Assembly (NCBI RefSeq): GCF_002009425.1
Contig: NZ_CP019936.1
Location: 667,001 to 731,000 of the forward strand
Length of the DNA stretch: 64,000 nt
Reading direction: 5' to 3'
DNA from: Thiosocius teredinicola
Lineage (GTDB): Bacteria; Pseudomonadota; Gammaproteobacteria; Chromatiales; Chromatiaceae
How positions within the stretch are numbered: the first letter of the stretch is position 1; each line of letters begins with the position of its first letter. Both the position numbers and the translations under genes were made by a program. Below, piece by piece: positions 43,563-51,152 of the stretch. The notes beneath the pieces were generated by a model, which was not told where the DNA came from, searched no databases, and was given only the letters and a program-made list of their open reading frames with translations.

Positions 43563-44051
43563 ATGAAAGGCAACAGCAAGGTCATTGCACACCTGCAGAA
43601 ATTATTGTCCGGCGAACTGGCGGCGCGCGACCAGTACTTCGCGCACTCGCGTATGTACCAGGACTGGGGATTGCAGCGCCTGTATGAACGTATCAACCAC
43701 GAGATGGAAGAAGAGACCCAGCATGCGGATGCGCTGATTCAGCGCATGCTGTTTCTCGAGGTCCAACCGGATCTGTCGAACCAGGACGCGTTGCGCATTG
43801 GCGACACGGTTCCGCAGATGTTGAAGAACGATCTGGCGGTCGAGTACGAAGTGACCGCGGCATTGAAAGAGGCGATCAGCGTGTGCGAGCAGGAGCGGGA
43901 CTATGAAACCCGCCAGATCCTGTTGCAGTTACTCGAAGATACCGAGATGGATCATGCCTACTGGTTGGAGAAACAGCTCGGCCTGATCGACAAGGTCGGC
44001 CTGCAAAACTATCTGCAGTCACAGATGGGCGAGGGCGGTGCGTCGGCCTGA
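43563..44051 (+). CDS. bfr: Bacterioferritin subunit, ferroxidase type without haem Met
   Basis: A 162-aa bacterioferritin with the full ferroxidase set by E. coli numbering: Glu18 ([12 protein letters not shown]), Glu51 and His54 (EEETQHAD), Glu94 (DLAVEYEV), Glu127 and His130 (TEMDHAYWL). The haem ligand Met52 is replaced by Thr (EETQH). It complements the upstream subunit; such pairs form heteropolymers in Magnetospirillum and Neisseria. Two bases separate the genes. The end faces the imelysin gene, whose terminator at 44099-44124 may also end this transcript only weakly. Confidence 0.94.
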   Translation: MKGNSKVIAHLQKLLSGELAARDQYFAHSRMYQDWGLQRLYERINHEMEEETQHADALIQRMLFLEVQPDLSNQDALRIGDTVPQMLKNDLAVEYEVTAALKEAISVCEQERDYETRQILLQLLEDTEMDHAYWLEKQLGLIDKVGLQNYLQSQMGEGGASA

Positions 44052-44098
44052 CGTCGATGTAGTCAAGACGGCCTGTTGCCGCTCAAGGTACGGCGCAT

Positions 44099-44124
44099 AA
44101 AAAAGCCGCCCCGGTTGGGGCGGC
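44099..44124 (-). terminator. Rho-independent terminator of imelysin gene
   Basis: On the minus strand, an 8-bp GC stem (GCCGCCCC/GGGGCGGC) with loop AACC is followed by six T. It lies 30 bases after the imelysin stop at 44154 and ends the hemP-porin-imelysin unit before the bfr genes. Confidence 0.85.
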
Positions 44125-44153
44125 GACGGGCGGGGTCAATCGCCGGTTGCGTA

Positions 44154-45410
44154 TTACTCGAACACCTTGTCCGGTGCATCGAGGCTGTCGGATCCCTCGA
44201 AAGCGATCGATTCGAGGTCCATCACCGCGACGGCCTTCTCGATCGCCTTGGTCTGATCGAGTAGCGCATCGATCGCCGCGGCGACCTTGCGGTTGCCTGC
44301 GTCATTGTTCTCACCGATCAGCTGGTCGTAGGCCTCTCCGCCTTTGGCGCTGTCGACCAATGCCTGCATTTTGTCGAGCGTGGCATTGAGCTTGTCGCGC
44401 AGCTGCTTGTCGGCAGCAGGATCGCGGGCGGCGACCAGATCGGCAACGCTGGGTCCGGTCATCTCGGAACCATCGACCCGTTTGTAGCTGCCGGTGTAGA
44501 CGTTCTTGATACCGAGCGCGTCGTTGTAGTGCGACCAGTGGGTGTTGTCGCTGAAGCAGTCGTGTTCTTCTTCGGGGTCGTGCAGCATCAGGCCGAGCTT
44601 CATGCGCTCGCCGGCGAGTTCGCCGTACGACAGGCTGCCCATGCCGGTGAAGATGGTCGATAGCCCGACTTTCGGATCGCCGCTGGTCAGCGTTGTACGC
44701 GCTTCACCGCCGGGTGCCCATTGCTCGGTCATCCACGCCAGTTCCTGCACCAGCAGATCGGTAGCGGCCTTCAAGTAGGCAGCGCGCCGCTCGCAATTGC
44801 CCCACGAGCAATTGCCCGGGTCGAAGTCGCTGGCAGGGCGGGCGCCGGCACCCGGGCCGGTGCCGTTGAGATCCTGGCCCCACAGCAGAAACTCGATGGC
44901 GTGGTAACCGGTGGCGACATTGGCCTCGATCTCGTCGACTTCATGCAGTGTTTCGGCGAGCAACGAGGGCGTGATGTTGCCGGCATCGATCTCGCGGCCG
45001 GACAAGACCAGTTTCGGATGGGCGATCACGTTGGCGGTGTAGTAGGGATTTTCATCGGACTCGCCGCCGTAACTCGATGCGACATAATCAATCAGTCCTT
45101 CATCGAGTGGCCAGGCATTAACCTTGCCTTCCCAGTCGTCGACGATGGCGTTGCCGAAGCGATAGGCCTCGGTCTGCTGATAAGGATGGCGTGCGGTTAC
45201 CCAGGCCGCTTTGGCGGCCGACAGGTTCGCCTCGGTCGGGGTCGCGATTAGTGCATCGACGCGTTGCTGCAGGGTTTGTGCGGTCTGCAGCGAATCGCCG
45301 TACATGGCATGCGCCAGGTCAGCATAGTGCGTGAGCACGGCCTGCGGGGTGGTTGCCTGAGCGCTCACGCCGAACGTGATACAGGCAATGAAAGTTACTG
45401 CGCGTTTCAT
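44154..45410 (-). CDS. Imelysin-family periplasmic iron-binding protein (first copy)
   Basis: A 418-aa protein with signal peptide (MKRAVTFIACITFGVSAQA) and imelysin (M75) fold. The hallmark GYHAIEFLLWGQDLNGTGPG contains the GxHxxE metal motif. Others: WVTARHPYQQTEAYRFGN, VNAWPLDEGLIDYV, ITPSLLAETLHEVDEIEANVATGYHA, LTSGDPKVGLSTIFTGMGSLSYGELAGERM. Relatives include insulin-cleaving IcmP, IrpA and EfeO C-domains; a peptidase role is doubtful and iron binding is the current view. It is 20 bases downstream of the porin gene, so co-transcribed. Ends at the terminator 44099-44124. Confidence 0.92.
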   Translation of the reverse strand: MKRAVTFIACITFGVSAQATTPQAVLTHYADLAHAMYGDSLQTAQTLQQRVDALIATPTEANLSAAKAAWVTARHPYQQTEAYRFGNAIVDDWEGKVNAWPLDEGLIDYVASSYGGESDENPYYTANVIAHPKLVLSGREIDAGNITPSLLAETLHEVDEIEANVATGYHAIEFLLWGQDLNGTGPGAGARPASDFDPGNCSWGNCERRAAYLKAATDLLVQELAWMTEQWAPGGEARTTLTSGDPKVGLSTIFTGMGSLSYGELAGERMKLGLMLHDPEEEHDCFSDNTHWSHYNDALGIKNVYTGSYKRVDGSEMTGPSVADLVAARDPAADKQLRDKLNATLDKMQALVDSAKGGEAYDQLIGENNDAGNRKVAAAIDALLDQTKAIEKAVAVMDLESIAFEGSDSLDAPDKVFE

Positions 45411-45430
45411 TTGTACGTTCCTCGGTTTGC

Positions 45431-46579
45431 TCAGAATTCGACCGCGAGCAGTGCGGTAATCGTGTCGGCATCAGCGCCGGTATAGTCTTCGTCGTTGCGG
45501 TATTCCAGAGCGACCGCCGTGCCGTCGAAGATTTCTACCGAAAGGGTGCCGCCGACGCGTTCTTCGGTGAAGCCGTCGTTGATGTTGTCCATTTCGTCGC
45601 TACCGCCATAGGCCAGCGCAAAGGTCGCTGGTTTGCCGATGATCTCAAAGTCGATGGCGGCTTCGACGTTGAACGCCGAGGGTTCGTCGTCGCCGGCATC
45701 GGCGAAGCCATCGATGGCCGCGAGGTACTCGCCGGTCAGACGGATGGCGCCGAACTGGAACTGTGCGCTGGCGACCCAGGCGGCGACGTCATCGCCGTCG
45801 GCGATGAAGCCTTCGTCGACCATGAAGTCGGATTCGCCCAGGTCGTTGATGTAACCAACGTGACCGATAACGCCGAAGTTGTCGCTGACCGACTCGAAGT
45901 TGAGCGCGGCGCCGAAGTTGTCGATGCGTGAATCGCGGTCGCCCTGGAAGGTGAATACCGATGCCGTCACCATGCCGAAGTTCCAGCCTGCTTCGATCGC
46001 GGTATCGCCCGTCTCGCCCAGCTCCAGGGTCAGCGGGTCGGCGACCATGTCGGTGTTGTAGGTGCCGAACGGTACGGTGAACTGACCGGCATTGACGAAC
46101 CAGCTGCTGTCCGGGTCGGCAATCGTGACCATCGCAGTATCGACGCTGAAGTCGCTGCCGTCGCCGCTGCCGTCATCGTTGTCGGTATCTTCTTCGTACA
46201 GCAGCACGAGTTCTGCACTGACCCAGTCGTTGACCTGGGCGGCGATGCCCAACTCGACCGTGGGCGTGATCAGATCGCTTTCGTCTTTGTCGCCGTCGGG
46301 CGAGGTGTGGCTTGCCTCGATCTCGATCAGCCCGCTGACTTCGATGTTGTCGACCCAACTGCCACTGCTCGCGGCGCTATTCCCCCCGGTCGTTTTCTTC
46401 AGCTCGGCGATCTCGCGGTCTTTCTCGAGGATCACCTCGTCTTGCGTTTCGACGCGTTTCTCGAGGTAGTTCAGGCGTTTTTCCATCGCCTCGAGGCGCT
46501 CTTCCAGGGTTGCTGCGCCGGCGGCTCCGCCCCCGGCCAGTGCCGCAGATATCGTTGCGGCAAGCAGTGCTTTTTTCAT
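45431..46579 (-). CDS. LbtU-family (siderophore) porin
   Basis: A 382-aa outer-membrane protein: signal peptide (MKKALLAATISAALAGGGAAGA), an N-terminal coiled coil (TLEERLEAMEKRLNYLEKRVETQDEVILEKDREIAELKK), and a beta-barrel rich in acidic loops (TSPDGDKDESD, EEDTDNDDGSGDGSD), ending LLAVEF with terminal Phe. LbtU from Legionella takes up legiobactin without TonB. A carboxyl-rich barrel could attract iron complexes, which is an inference. Preceded by hemP by 55 bases and followed by imelysin by 20. Confidence 0.85.
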   Translation of the reverse strand: MKKALLAATISAALAGGGAAGAATLEERLEAMEKRLNYLEKRVETQDEVILEKDREIAELKKTTGGNSAASSGSWVDNIEVSGLIEIEASHTSPDGDKDESDLITPTVELGIAAQVNDWVSAELVLLYEEDTDNDDGSGDGSDFSVDTAMVTIADPDSSWFVNAGQFTVPFGTYNTDMVADPLTLELGETGDTAIEAGWNFGMVTASVFTFQGDRDSRIDNFGAALNFESVSDNFGVIGHVGYINDLGESDFMVDEGFIADGDDVAAWVASAQFQFGAIRLTGEYLAAIDGFADAGDDEPSAFNVEAAIDFEIIGKPATFALAYGGSDEMDNINDGFTEERVGGTLSVEIFDGTAVALEYRNDEDYTGADADTITALLAVEF

Positions 46580-46634
46580 GTTGAGTGGACTCCCGTACAT
46601 AAATTTTTTTAGGTTCCAGCCGATCTTCGAGCGG

Positions 46635-46811
46635 CTACTTGGTCAAAATGAGTTTCCCCTGGCGTGTAATCTGTAAGCGATACGTTTCGCCACGGTGCTC
46701 GATCTCGATACGGTTTCCGCCACGGAACAGCTCGGAGGTACACAATCGAGGGGGATCCTGCGTTTTGCCTTCATCGCATTTGCACGGTTCCTGCCTGCTC
46801 TTATCGTTCAT
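46635..46811 (-). CDS. hemP: Hemin uptake protein HemP
   Basis: A 58-aa gene found by reading the minus strand upstream of the porin. The C-terminal half is the HemP signature: SELFRGGNRIEIEHRGETYR, then LQITRQGKLILTK. The N-terminal half is polar with three cysteines (EPCKCDEG, RLCTS). HemP (HmuP-like) proteins are small regulators or helpers of haem/iron uptake, normally under Fur control. It is the first gene of the hemP-porin-imelysin unit; a Fur-like site lies 28-46 bases upstream. No strong ribosome site is visible before ATG 46811, but the length and reading frame match the family. Confidence 0.88.
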   Translation of the reverse strand: MNDKSRQEPCKCDEGKTQDPPRLCTSELFRGGNRIEIEHRGETYRLQITRQGKLILTK

Positions 46812-46838
46812 GACTCGGCGTGCTGTAGATCTTGTGTT

Positions 46839-46857
46839 GGAAATCGTTATCGTAATA
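46839..46857. promoter_or_regulatory. Fur-box-like site upstream of hemP
   Basis: Minus-strand TATTAC-GATAAC-GATTTC-C is three head-to-tail GATAAT-like hexamers and matches the classical 19-base Fur box at 12 positions. It lies 28 bases before the hemP ATG. It does not share the AATGCGAATGATT core of the other two sites. Confidence 0.5.
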
Positions 46858-46951
46858 CGAACAATTTGCGTTTACAAACTAATTTCGAATGGAGCGAACC
46901 CGGTTCCCGCGGGCGATGTGCCTGCCCCAACGGGAGATATGGTGGGCACAA

Positions 46952-46976
46952 AAAAGCCGGCGCGAGGCCGGCTTTT
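46952..46976. terminator. Bidirectional terminator
   Basis: AAAA-GCCGGC-GCGAG-GCCGGC-TTTT: a 6-bp GC stem extended by four A:T pairs, with T-tracts on both strands. It follows the DUF2892 stop (47000, minus strand) by 23 bases and insulates it from the hemP promoter. Confidence 0.85.
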
Positions 46977-46999
46977 CGGTGTGTCTGTCTGGTGGCCGC

Positions 47000-47215
47000 T
47001 TAGAATGCAGCGCCCGGCTGTTTGCCCATCTTTTTGAGGATCAGCGCCAGCGGGCAGAATCCGGTGAACGCCGATTGGAACAGGTTGAAGCCAATGAATG
47101 CGGTGAAGTACAGCCAATAGTGGTGGTGAAAGATCGGGCTTTCTGCCACGCCCAGCGCGATGGTCAGCATGATCATGAAGCCGGCAAATGCCATGACGAT
47201 ACGTTCGATGGACAT
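47000..47215 (-). CDS. DUF2892 small membrane protein (YgaP-type)
   Basis: A 71-aa protein with two transmembrane helices: RIVMAFAGFMIMLTIALGV and YWLYFTAFIGFNLFQSAFTGFCPLALILKKMG, the DUF2892 signature with conserved FTGFCP. The same domain is fused to a rhodanese in YgaP and occurs in sulfide-responsive operons. Here it is alone, between a terminator and a strong promoter with a palindromic operator. The Cys in GFCP may be redox-active. Confidence 0.9.
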   Translation of the reverse strand: MSIERIVMAFAGFMIMLTIALGVAESPIFHHHYWLYFTAFIGFNLFQSAFTGFCPLALILKKMGKQPGAAF

Positions 47216-47278
47216 AGGGTCTCTCCGAAAGGTGTTGGATGAAACCGCTGCAACGGCTCGCGGTCTGAAACGCGCAAG

Positions 47279-47308
47279 ATATTAGCGAAAACTAATATAT
47301 AAAGTCAA
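47279..47308 (-). promoter_or_regulatory. DUF2892 promoter with ATATTAG-N6-CTAATAT operator
   Basis: Minus-strand -35 TTGACT (plus 47303-47308) and -10 TAATAT (plus 47279-47284), 18 bases apart. A perfect 7-base inverted repeat (47279-47298) spans the -10 and most of the spacer, so a bound dimer would block the polymerase. It is similar in layout to ArsR-type, sulfide- or metal-responsive repressor sites, and shares core and position with 35686-35705. Confidence 0.6.
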
Positions 47309-47349
47309 GGTTGAACAATCGTTTAGCATCGCCCGCGTGCTCTGGCCGT

Positions 47350-47706
47350 TTACAACAGCTCGGTATCTTCGTGCGCGTAGGCCGGGCTGCAGCAACACAG
47401 TATGACCAGGGTTTCGTGGCCCGTGTTGTGCACGTTGTGCGGCGTACCAGGCGTGATCGCGATGGTGTCGCCCGCACCTATCGGCAAACGGTCGTCACCG
47501 AGAGTCATGATGCCGCTGCCGGCAGTTACATGGTAGAGCTCTTCGCTCAGGCGGTGTCGATGCAAGGCCGTCTGTTCACCCGGCTCGACCCGCGCCTCGG
47601 CAAGACTCTGATTGGCGTTGCCGTGAACCGTAGGGTGCATCAGTTCGCGGATCTCTGATCCGTCCTTGGTTTGGTAAGCGGGGATTTCGTTGTAGCGGGT
47701 ATGCAT
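47350..47706 (-). CDS. Cupin-domain protein
   Basis: A 118-aa single cupin_2 barrel: TALHRHRLSEELYHVTAGSGIMTLGDDRLPIGAGDTIAITPGTPHNVHNTG contains the metal ligands HxH...E and the later H. It ends in an unusual Cys-rich tail (ILCCCSPAYAHEDTELL), with CCC possibly metal-binding. Function unclear: mannose-6-phosphate isomerase-like cupins or small dioxygenases are possible. Its ATG lies 21 bases after the EamA gene's stop, so the two are probably co-transcribed. Confidence 0.8.
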   Translation of the reverse strand: MHTRYNEIPAYQTKDGSEIRELMHPTVHGNANQSLAEARVEPGEQTALHRHRLSEELYHVTAGSGIMTLGDDRLPIGAGDTIAITPGTPHNVHNTGHETLVILCCCSPAYAHEDTELL

Positions 47707-47726
47707 AACGGTTCGAGGTTGCTCGG

Positions 47727-48599
47727 TCAAAGTGCGATGGCCGCGACGCCGGCCACCATCATACCGCCGGCCAACAGGTGACGCCCGAGGTGGCGTTCGC
47801 CGAACAGCATGGCGCCGTACAGCATGCCGAACAACAGGCTGGTGCGTTTCACCGCAATCATATAGGCCGCTTCGATCTGCGCCAGAGCGAGAAAGTGGGT
47901 GACCACCATGACCGACATGAAGCCGGCGACGACCAGTAAGGGTAACCAACCGTGTTTGACGACGTGCAGCGAACGGGGTTGGTAGAGGGTTGCCAGCACG
48001 AGCACCAGCGTACCGAGAACCGCGAAGTAGAAGGCGCCGAACTGCTCGGCGGGCATCCACTGCATCGCTGCCTTGCCGCCCACTGAAGTGATCGCATAGA
48101 TGCCGGCAGTCATCAGCATCAGGCGGGAACCGGGGTTGATCACGATCGCGCGCAATGGGGCGAACAGGGTACGCGGTGTAAGTTTGTCGGTGTGCTCGAA
48201 ATTCAACAGCCACGAACCGGCTACTACCAACAGGATGCCGAACAGACCGCCGTTGCTGACTTTCTCGCCGAGAATCAGCCAACCGGTCAGCACCACCAAC
48301 ACGGGCGTGAACGCCAGGTAAGGCACCGTCAACGCGAGTGGATAATCGCGGATCGCCCGCATGTACATCAGCATCGCGGTGATCTCCAATGGCATCAGCA
48401 ACGCCATCCATGCCCAAAACTGCCAGGGCAGAACCGGTAGGTCGAATGTGATCACCCACGGGATCAGCAAGAGGCCGCTGAAGCCGAGGCGCACCACCAC
48501 CATCTGAATCGCGCCGGCCTGGCGAAACCAGTGTTTGGCACCGGCGTCGGACGTGGCCAGACAGAATGCGCAGATCAGGCTGAGCGCGAGCCAATGCAC
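47727..48599 (-). CDS. EamA/DMT-family transporter
   Basis: A 290-aa inner-membrane protein with about ten transmembrane helices in two EamA repeats: LSLICAFCLATSDAGAKHWF, PLALTVPYLAFTPVLVVLTGWLILGEK, and FLALAQIEAAYMIAVKRTSLLFGMLYGAMLFGERH with AGVAAIAL at the end. These are exporters or importers of metabolites and the substrate cannot be read. It precedes the cupin gene, and the upstream 94 bases are clear of genes. Confidence 0.88.
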   Translation of the reverse strand: MHWLALSLICAFCLATSDAGAKHWFRQAGAIQMVVVRLGFSGLLLIPWVITFDLPVLPWQFWAWMALLMPLEITAMLMYMRAIRDYPLALTVPYLAFTPVLVVLTGWLILGEKVSNGGLFGILLVVAGSWLLNFEHTDKLTPRTLFAPLRAIVINPGSRLMLMTAGIYAITSVGGKAAMQWMPAEQFGAFYFAVLGTLVLVLATLYQPRSLHVVKHGWLPLLVVAGFMSVMVVTHFLALAQIEAAYMIAVKRTSLLFGMLYGAMLFGERHLGRHLLAGGMMVAGVAAIAL

Positions 48600-48693
48600 G
48601 GTGTGGTTTCCAATCGCGGATTAAAGCGGAATTCTAACGCGCGACGTCGCGCTATGCTGTTGCTTGTCTTTAGGTGTTCAGCGCAGGTATCGG

Positions 48694-49077
48694 TCAGGCC
48701 GGGAGCGGGGAGGCGACCTCGATTAGATTGCCGTCCGGATCGTGAAAATACAGCGAAAGGATCGGACCGGTTGCGCCCGTACGTCGCACCGGGCCCTCGA
48801 TGATGGCAACCCGCTGATCATCGAGCCTTTGCCTTACATCGTCTAATGGTTGATCGGTCAACAGGCACAGGTCGATAGCGCCGGGTGTCGGGAAAGTCGC
48901 CTTGGGTTCGAACTCTTGCCCCGCCTGATGCAGATTGATCTTCTGGTCGCCGAATGCCAGCGCGATGCGGTCGTCGCCGAAGCGCAAGACGTCCATGCCA
49001 AGAACACGGCTGTAAAACCTGCAGGTTGCAGGAATATCGACTACGGTCATAACCAAGTGATCGATGCGTTGGATCAT
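48694..49077 (-). CDS. VOC/glyoxalase-family protein
   Basis: A 127-aa two-module VOC fold: RIDHLVMTVVDIPATCRFYSRVLGMDVLRFG, INLHQAGQEFEPKA, AIDLCLLTDQPLD, ILSLYFHDPDGNLIEVA. Metal ligands H7, H54-like and E are in the usual positions (DHLVMTV, NLHQAG, GNLIEVA). This subgroup resembles fosfomycin/bleomycin-resistance-like and biphenyl-diol dioxygenase-like proteins; no specific substrate can be given. Confidence 0.85.
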   Translation of the reverse strand: MIQRIDHLVMTVVDIPATCRFYSRVLGMDVLRFGDDRIALAFGDQKINLHQAGQEFEPKATFPTPGAIDLCLLTDQPLDDVRQRLDDQRVAIIEGPVRRTGATGPILSLYFHDPDGNLIEVASPLPA

Positions 49078-49343
49078 CGCAGTATCGCCCGCGGAAGGTT
49101 GTGTGAATCGCGCCGCCGGGGCGGACCGTTGGGCGAAGTTTCACCCACCCTCAACGGCCCGATGGGTGGAATCCCGCCTATTGCTGCCACCTCGCGCATC
49201 CGTCACAAGGCGGTTATATAAAAGAAAAACAATGGGATAGCGTTGTAGTCGATGAACTGGCACCTGCGTTGCAACACTACCCCGCGTGTCGTCCTCAGCG
49301 GGGCGCACCCGCATTCCAAAATATCGATAAGGAGAGTAACACC

Positions 49344-50345
49344 ATGCGTAAGCATCTGATCGGCTTTGCCGTAACCGCGGCTCTGGCTGTTTCGGCCACC
49401 CCAGTCTTTGCGAACTGTGATTCCGGCGAGATGGTGATCAAGTTCAGCCATGTCACCAATGCCGATAAGCACCCGAAGGGCATCGCGGCGAACCTGTTGG
49501 CCGAGCGGGTCAACGAGCGGATGAACGGCAAGGCCTGTATGCAGGTGTTTCCGAACTCAACCCTTTACGATGACAACAAGGTGCTCGAAGCGATGTTGAA
49601 CGGCGATGTGCAGATGGCCGCGCCGTCGCTTTCCAAGTTCGAAACCTTCACCAAGAAATTCCGCATCTTCGATCTGCCTTTCGTGTTCGAAGATATCCAT
49701 GCCGTCGACCGCTTCCAGAACTCCGACGCGGGTCAGAAACTCAAGGATTCGATGCGCCGTCGCGGACTGACCGGTCTGGCTTTCTGGCACAACGGTATGA
49801 AACAGATCTCGGCGAACAAGCCGCTGCTCAAGCCCGAAGATGCCAAGGGTCTTAAGTTCCGTGTTCAGGCTTCGGACGTGTTGGTCGCACAGTTCGAACA
49901 GCTCGGCGCATCACCGCAGAAGATGTCGTTCAAAGAGGTGTACGGCGGTCTGCAGCAGGGCGTCATCGACGGCCAGGAGAACACCTGGTCGAACATCTAC
50001 GGTAAGAAATTCTTCGAGGTTCAGGACGGTGTCACCGAGAGTAATCACGGTGTGCTGGATTACCTTGTCGTAACGTCGACCAAGTGGTGGGACGGCCTGC
50101 CCGACGATGTGCGCAACGAACTGGCGGCAATTCTGAAAGAGGTCAGCGAAGAGCGTAACGCCGAGTCGAGCAAGGTGAATGCGCAGAACCGCCAGTCGAT
50201 CATCGATGCCGGTGGTGTTGTACGTCAGCTTACCCCGGAACAGCGCCAGGCATGGGTCGAGGCGATGAAGCCGGTGTGGAAAAAGTTCGAGAAAGACATC
50301 GGTGCCGACCTGATGGAGGACGCACTGAAGTCCAACGAGGGCTGA
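49344..50345 (+). CDS. dctP: TRAP transporter solute-binding protein DctP
   Basis: A 333-aa periplasmic protein with signal peptide (MRKHLIGFAVTAALAVSATPVFA). DctP hallmarks: MVIKFSHVTNADKHPKGIAANLLAERVNERMNGK, FDLPFVFEDIHAVDRF, GLKFRVQASDVLVAQFEQLGASPQKMSFKEVYGGLQQGVIDGQENTWSNIYGKKF. The conserved Arg of KFRVQ is the carboxylate anchor, so C4-dicarboxylates or related organic acids are likely substrates. AAGGAGAG eight bases before the ATG is the ribosome site. A strong hairpin follows before dctQ. Confidence 0.93.
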   Translation: MRKHLIGFAVTAALAVSATPVFANCDSGEMVIKFSHVTNADKHPKGIAANLLAERVNERMNGKACMQVFPNSTLYDDNKVLEAMLNGDVQMAAPSLSKFETFTKKFRIFDLPFVFEDIHAVDRFQNSDAGQKLKDSMRRRGLTGLAFWHNGMKQISANKPLLKPEDAKGLKFRVQASDVLVAQFEQLGASPQKMSFKEVYGGLQQGVIDGQENTWSNIYGKKFFEVQDGVTESNHGVLDYLVVTSTKWWDGLPDDVRNELAAILKEVSEERNAESSKVNAQNRQSIIDAGGVVRQLTPEQRQAWVEAMKPVWKKFEKDIGADLMEDALKSNEG

Positions 50346-50363
50346 TCCTTCGCGTGACTGACC

Positions 50364-50397
50364 AAGCGGTCGTCGGGCGGGGAGCCGGCGACCGCTT
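50364..50397 (+). promoter_or_regulatory. Intercistronic stem-loop between dctP and dctQ
   Basis: Left arm AAGCGGTCG-T-CGG and right arm CCG-G-CGACCGCTT form a 13-bp stem with one T-G wobble and an 8-base loop. Located 19 bases after the dctP stop. No T-run, so it probably protects the dctP mRNA 3' end or attenuates, allowing more binding protein than membrane subunits. Confidence 0.6.
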
Positions 50398-50493
50398 CGG
50401 CGTTCGAGTAACGCCGCCTTACCCATTCATCGGTTTGAAGACGGAATCGACCAGCACGGGTGCCGAATCCGAATTCCGTCGGCCGGAGGCAAG

Positions 50494-51150
50494 ATGCAAA
50501 CAATTCCAACATCCCGCGTCGGGCGCATCGCCGACACCATAGAAGAAACCAGTATCGCCATCTGCATTGGCCTGATGGTGTTGGTCACCTTCGCCAACGT
50601 CGTGGCGCGCTATGCCTTTTCCGACAACATCCTGTGGGCCAACGAGATCACCGAGTTCCTGTTCGCCTGGCTGGTGCTCATGGGGATGTCGTACGGCGTG
50701 AAGAAGCACGTACACATCGGTGTAGACGTGGTGATTCAACACCTTTCGCCGGCGGCACGAAAAATTGCTGCGTTGCTCGCGGTGACCGCCTGTCTGGCGT
50801 TCGCGCTGATGGTGCTGTACGGCTCCTGGCATTACTGGCTGCCGTTCGCCACCGAGCGTGCATGGATGGAAACCGATGACACACCAATGCCCGAGATGTT
50901 CCAGTTTCTTGCCGAATGGATGAACGAAGGGGAGCGTTACGAAAAGATCCCGCGTTGGATTCCTTATCTTGCATTGCCGTTGGGTTTGGCCTTGTTGACG
51001 CTCAGGTTCTTTCAACAGGCCTGGTACATCCTGACCGGCAAGGTCGACATGATCATCGCCAGCCATGAAGCCGAAGAGCTGATAGAGGAGTTGGAGATGG
51101 CCGACCCGCATCCGCAGCCATTGACTGCGCGCAAGGATGGGGAGGGCTGA
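50494..51150 (+). CDS. dctQ: TRAP transporter small permease DctQ
   Basis: A 218-aa membrane subunit with four helices: TSIAICIGLMVLVTFANVVARYAF, EITEFLFAWLVLMGMSYGVKKHVHIGVD (family signature), a long middle insert of acidic/aromatic sequence (ATERAWMETDD...NEGERYEKIPRW), and LPLGLALLTLRFFQQAWYIL, with a cytoplasmic tail. It bridges DctP and DctM. The stop is followed by dctM after 2 bases. Confidence 0.92.
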   Translation: MQTIPTSRVGRIADTIEETSIAICIGLMVLVTFANVVARYAFSDNILWANEITEFLFAWLVLMGMSYGVKKHVHIGVDVVIQHLSPAARKIAALLAVTACLAFALMVLYGSWHYWLPFATERAWMETDDTPMPEMFQFLAEWMNEGERYEKIPRWIPYLALPLGLALLTLRFFQQAWYILTGKVDMIIASHEAEELIEELEMADPHPQPLTARKDGEG

Positions 51151-51152
51151 TC

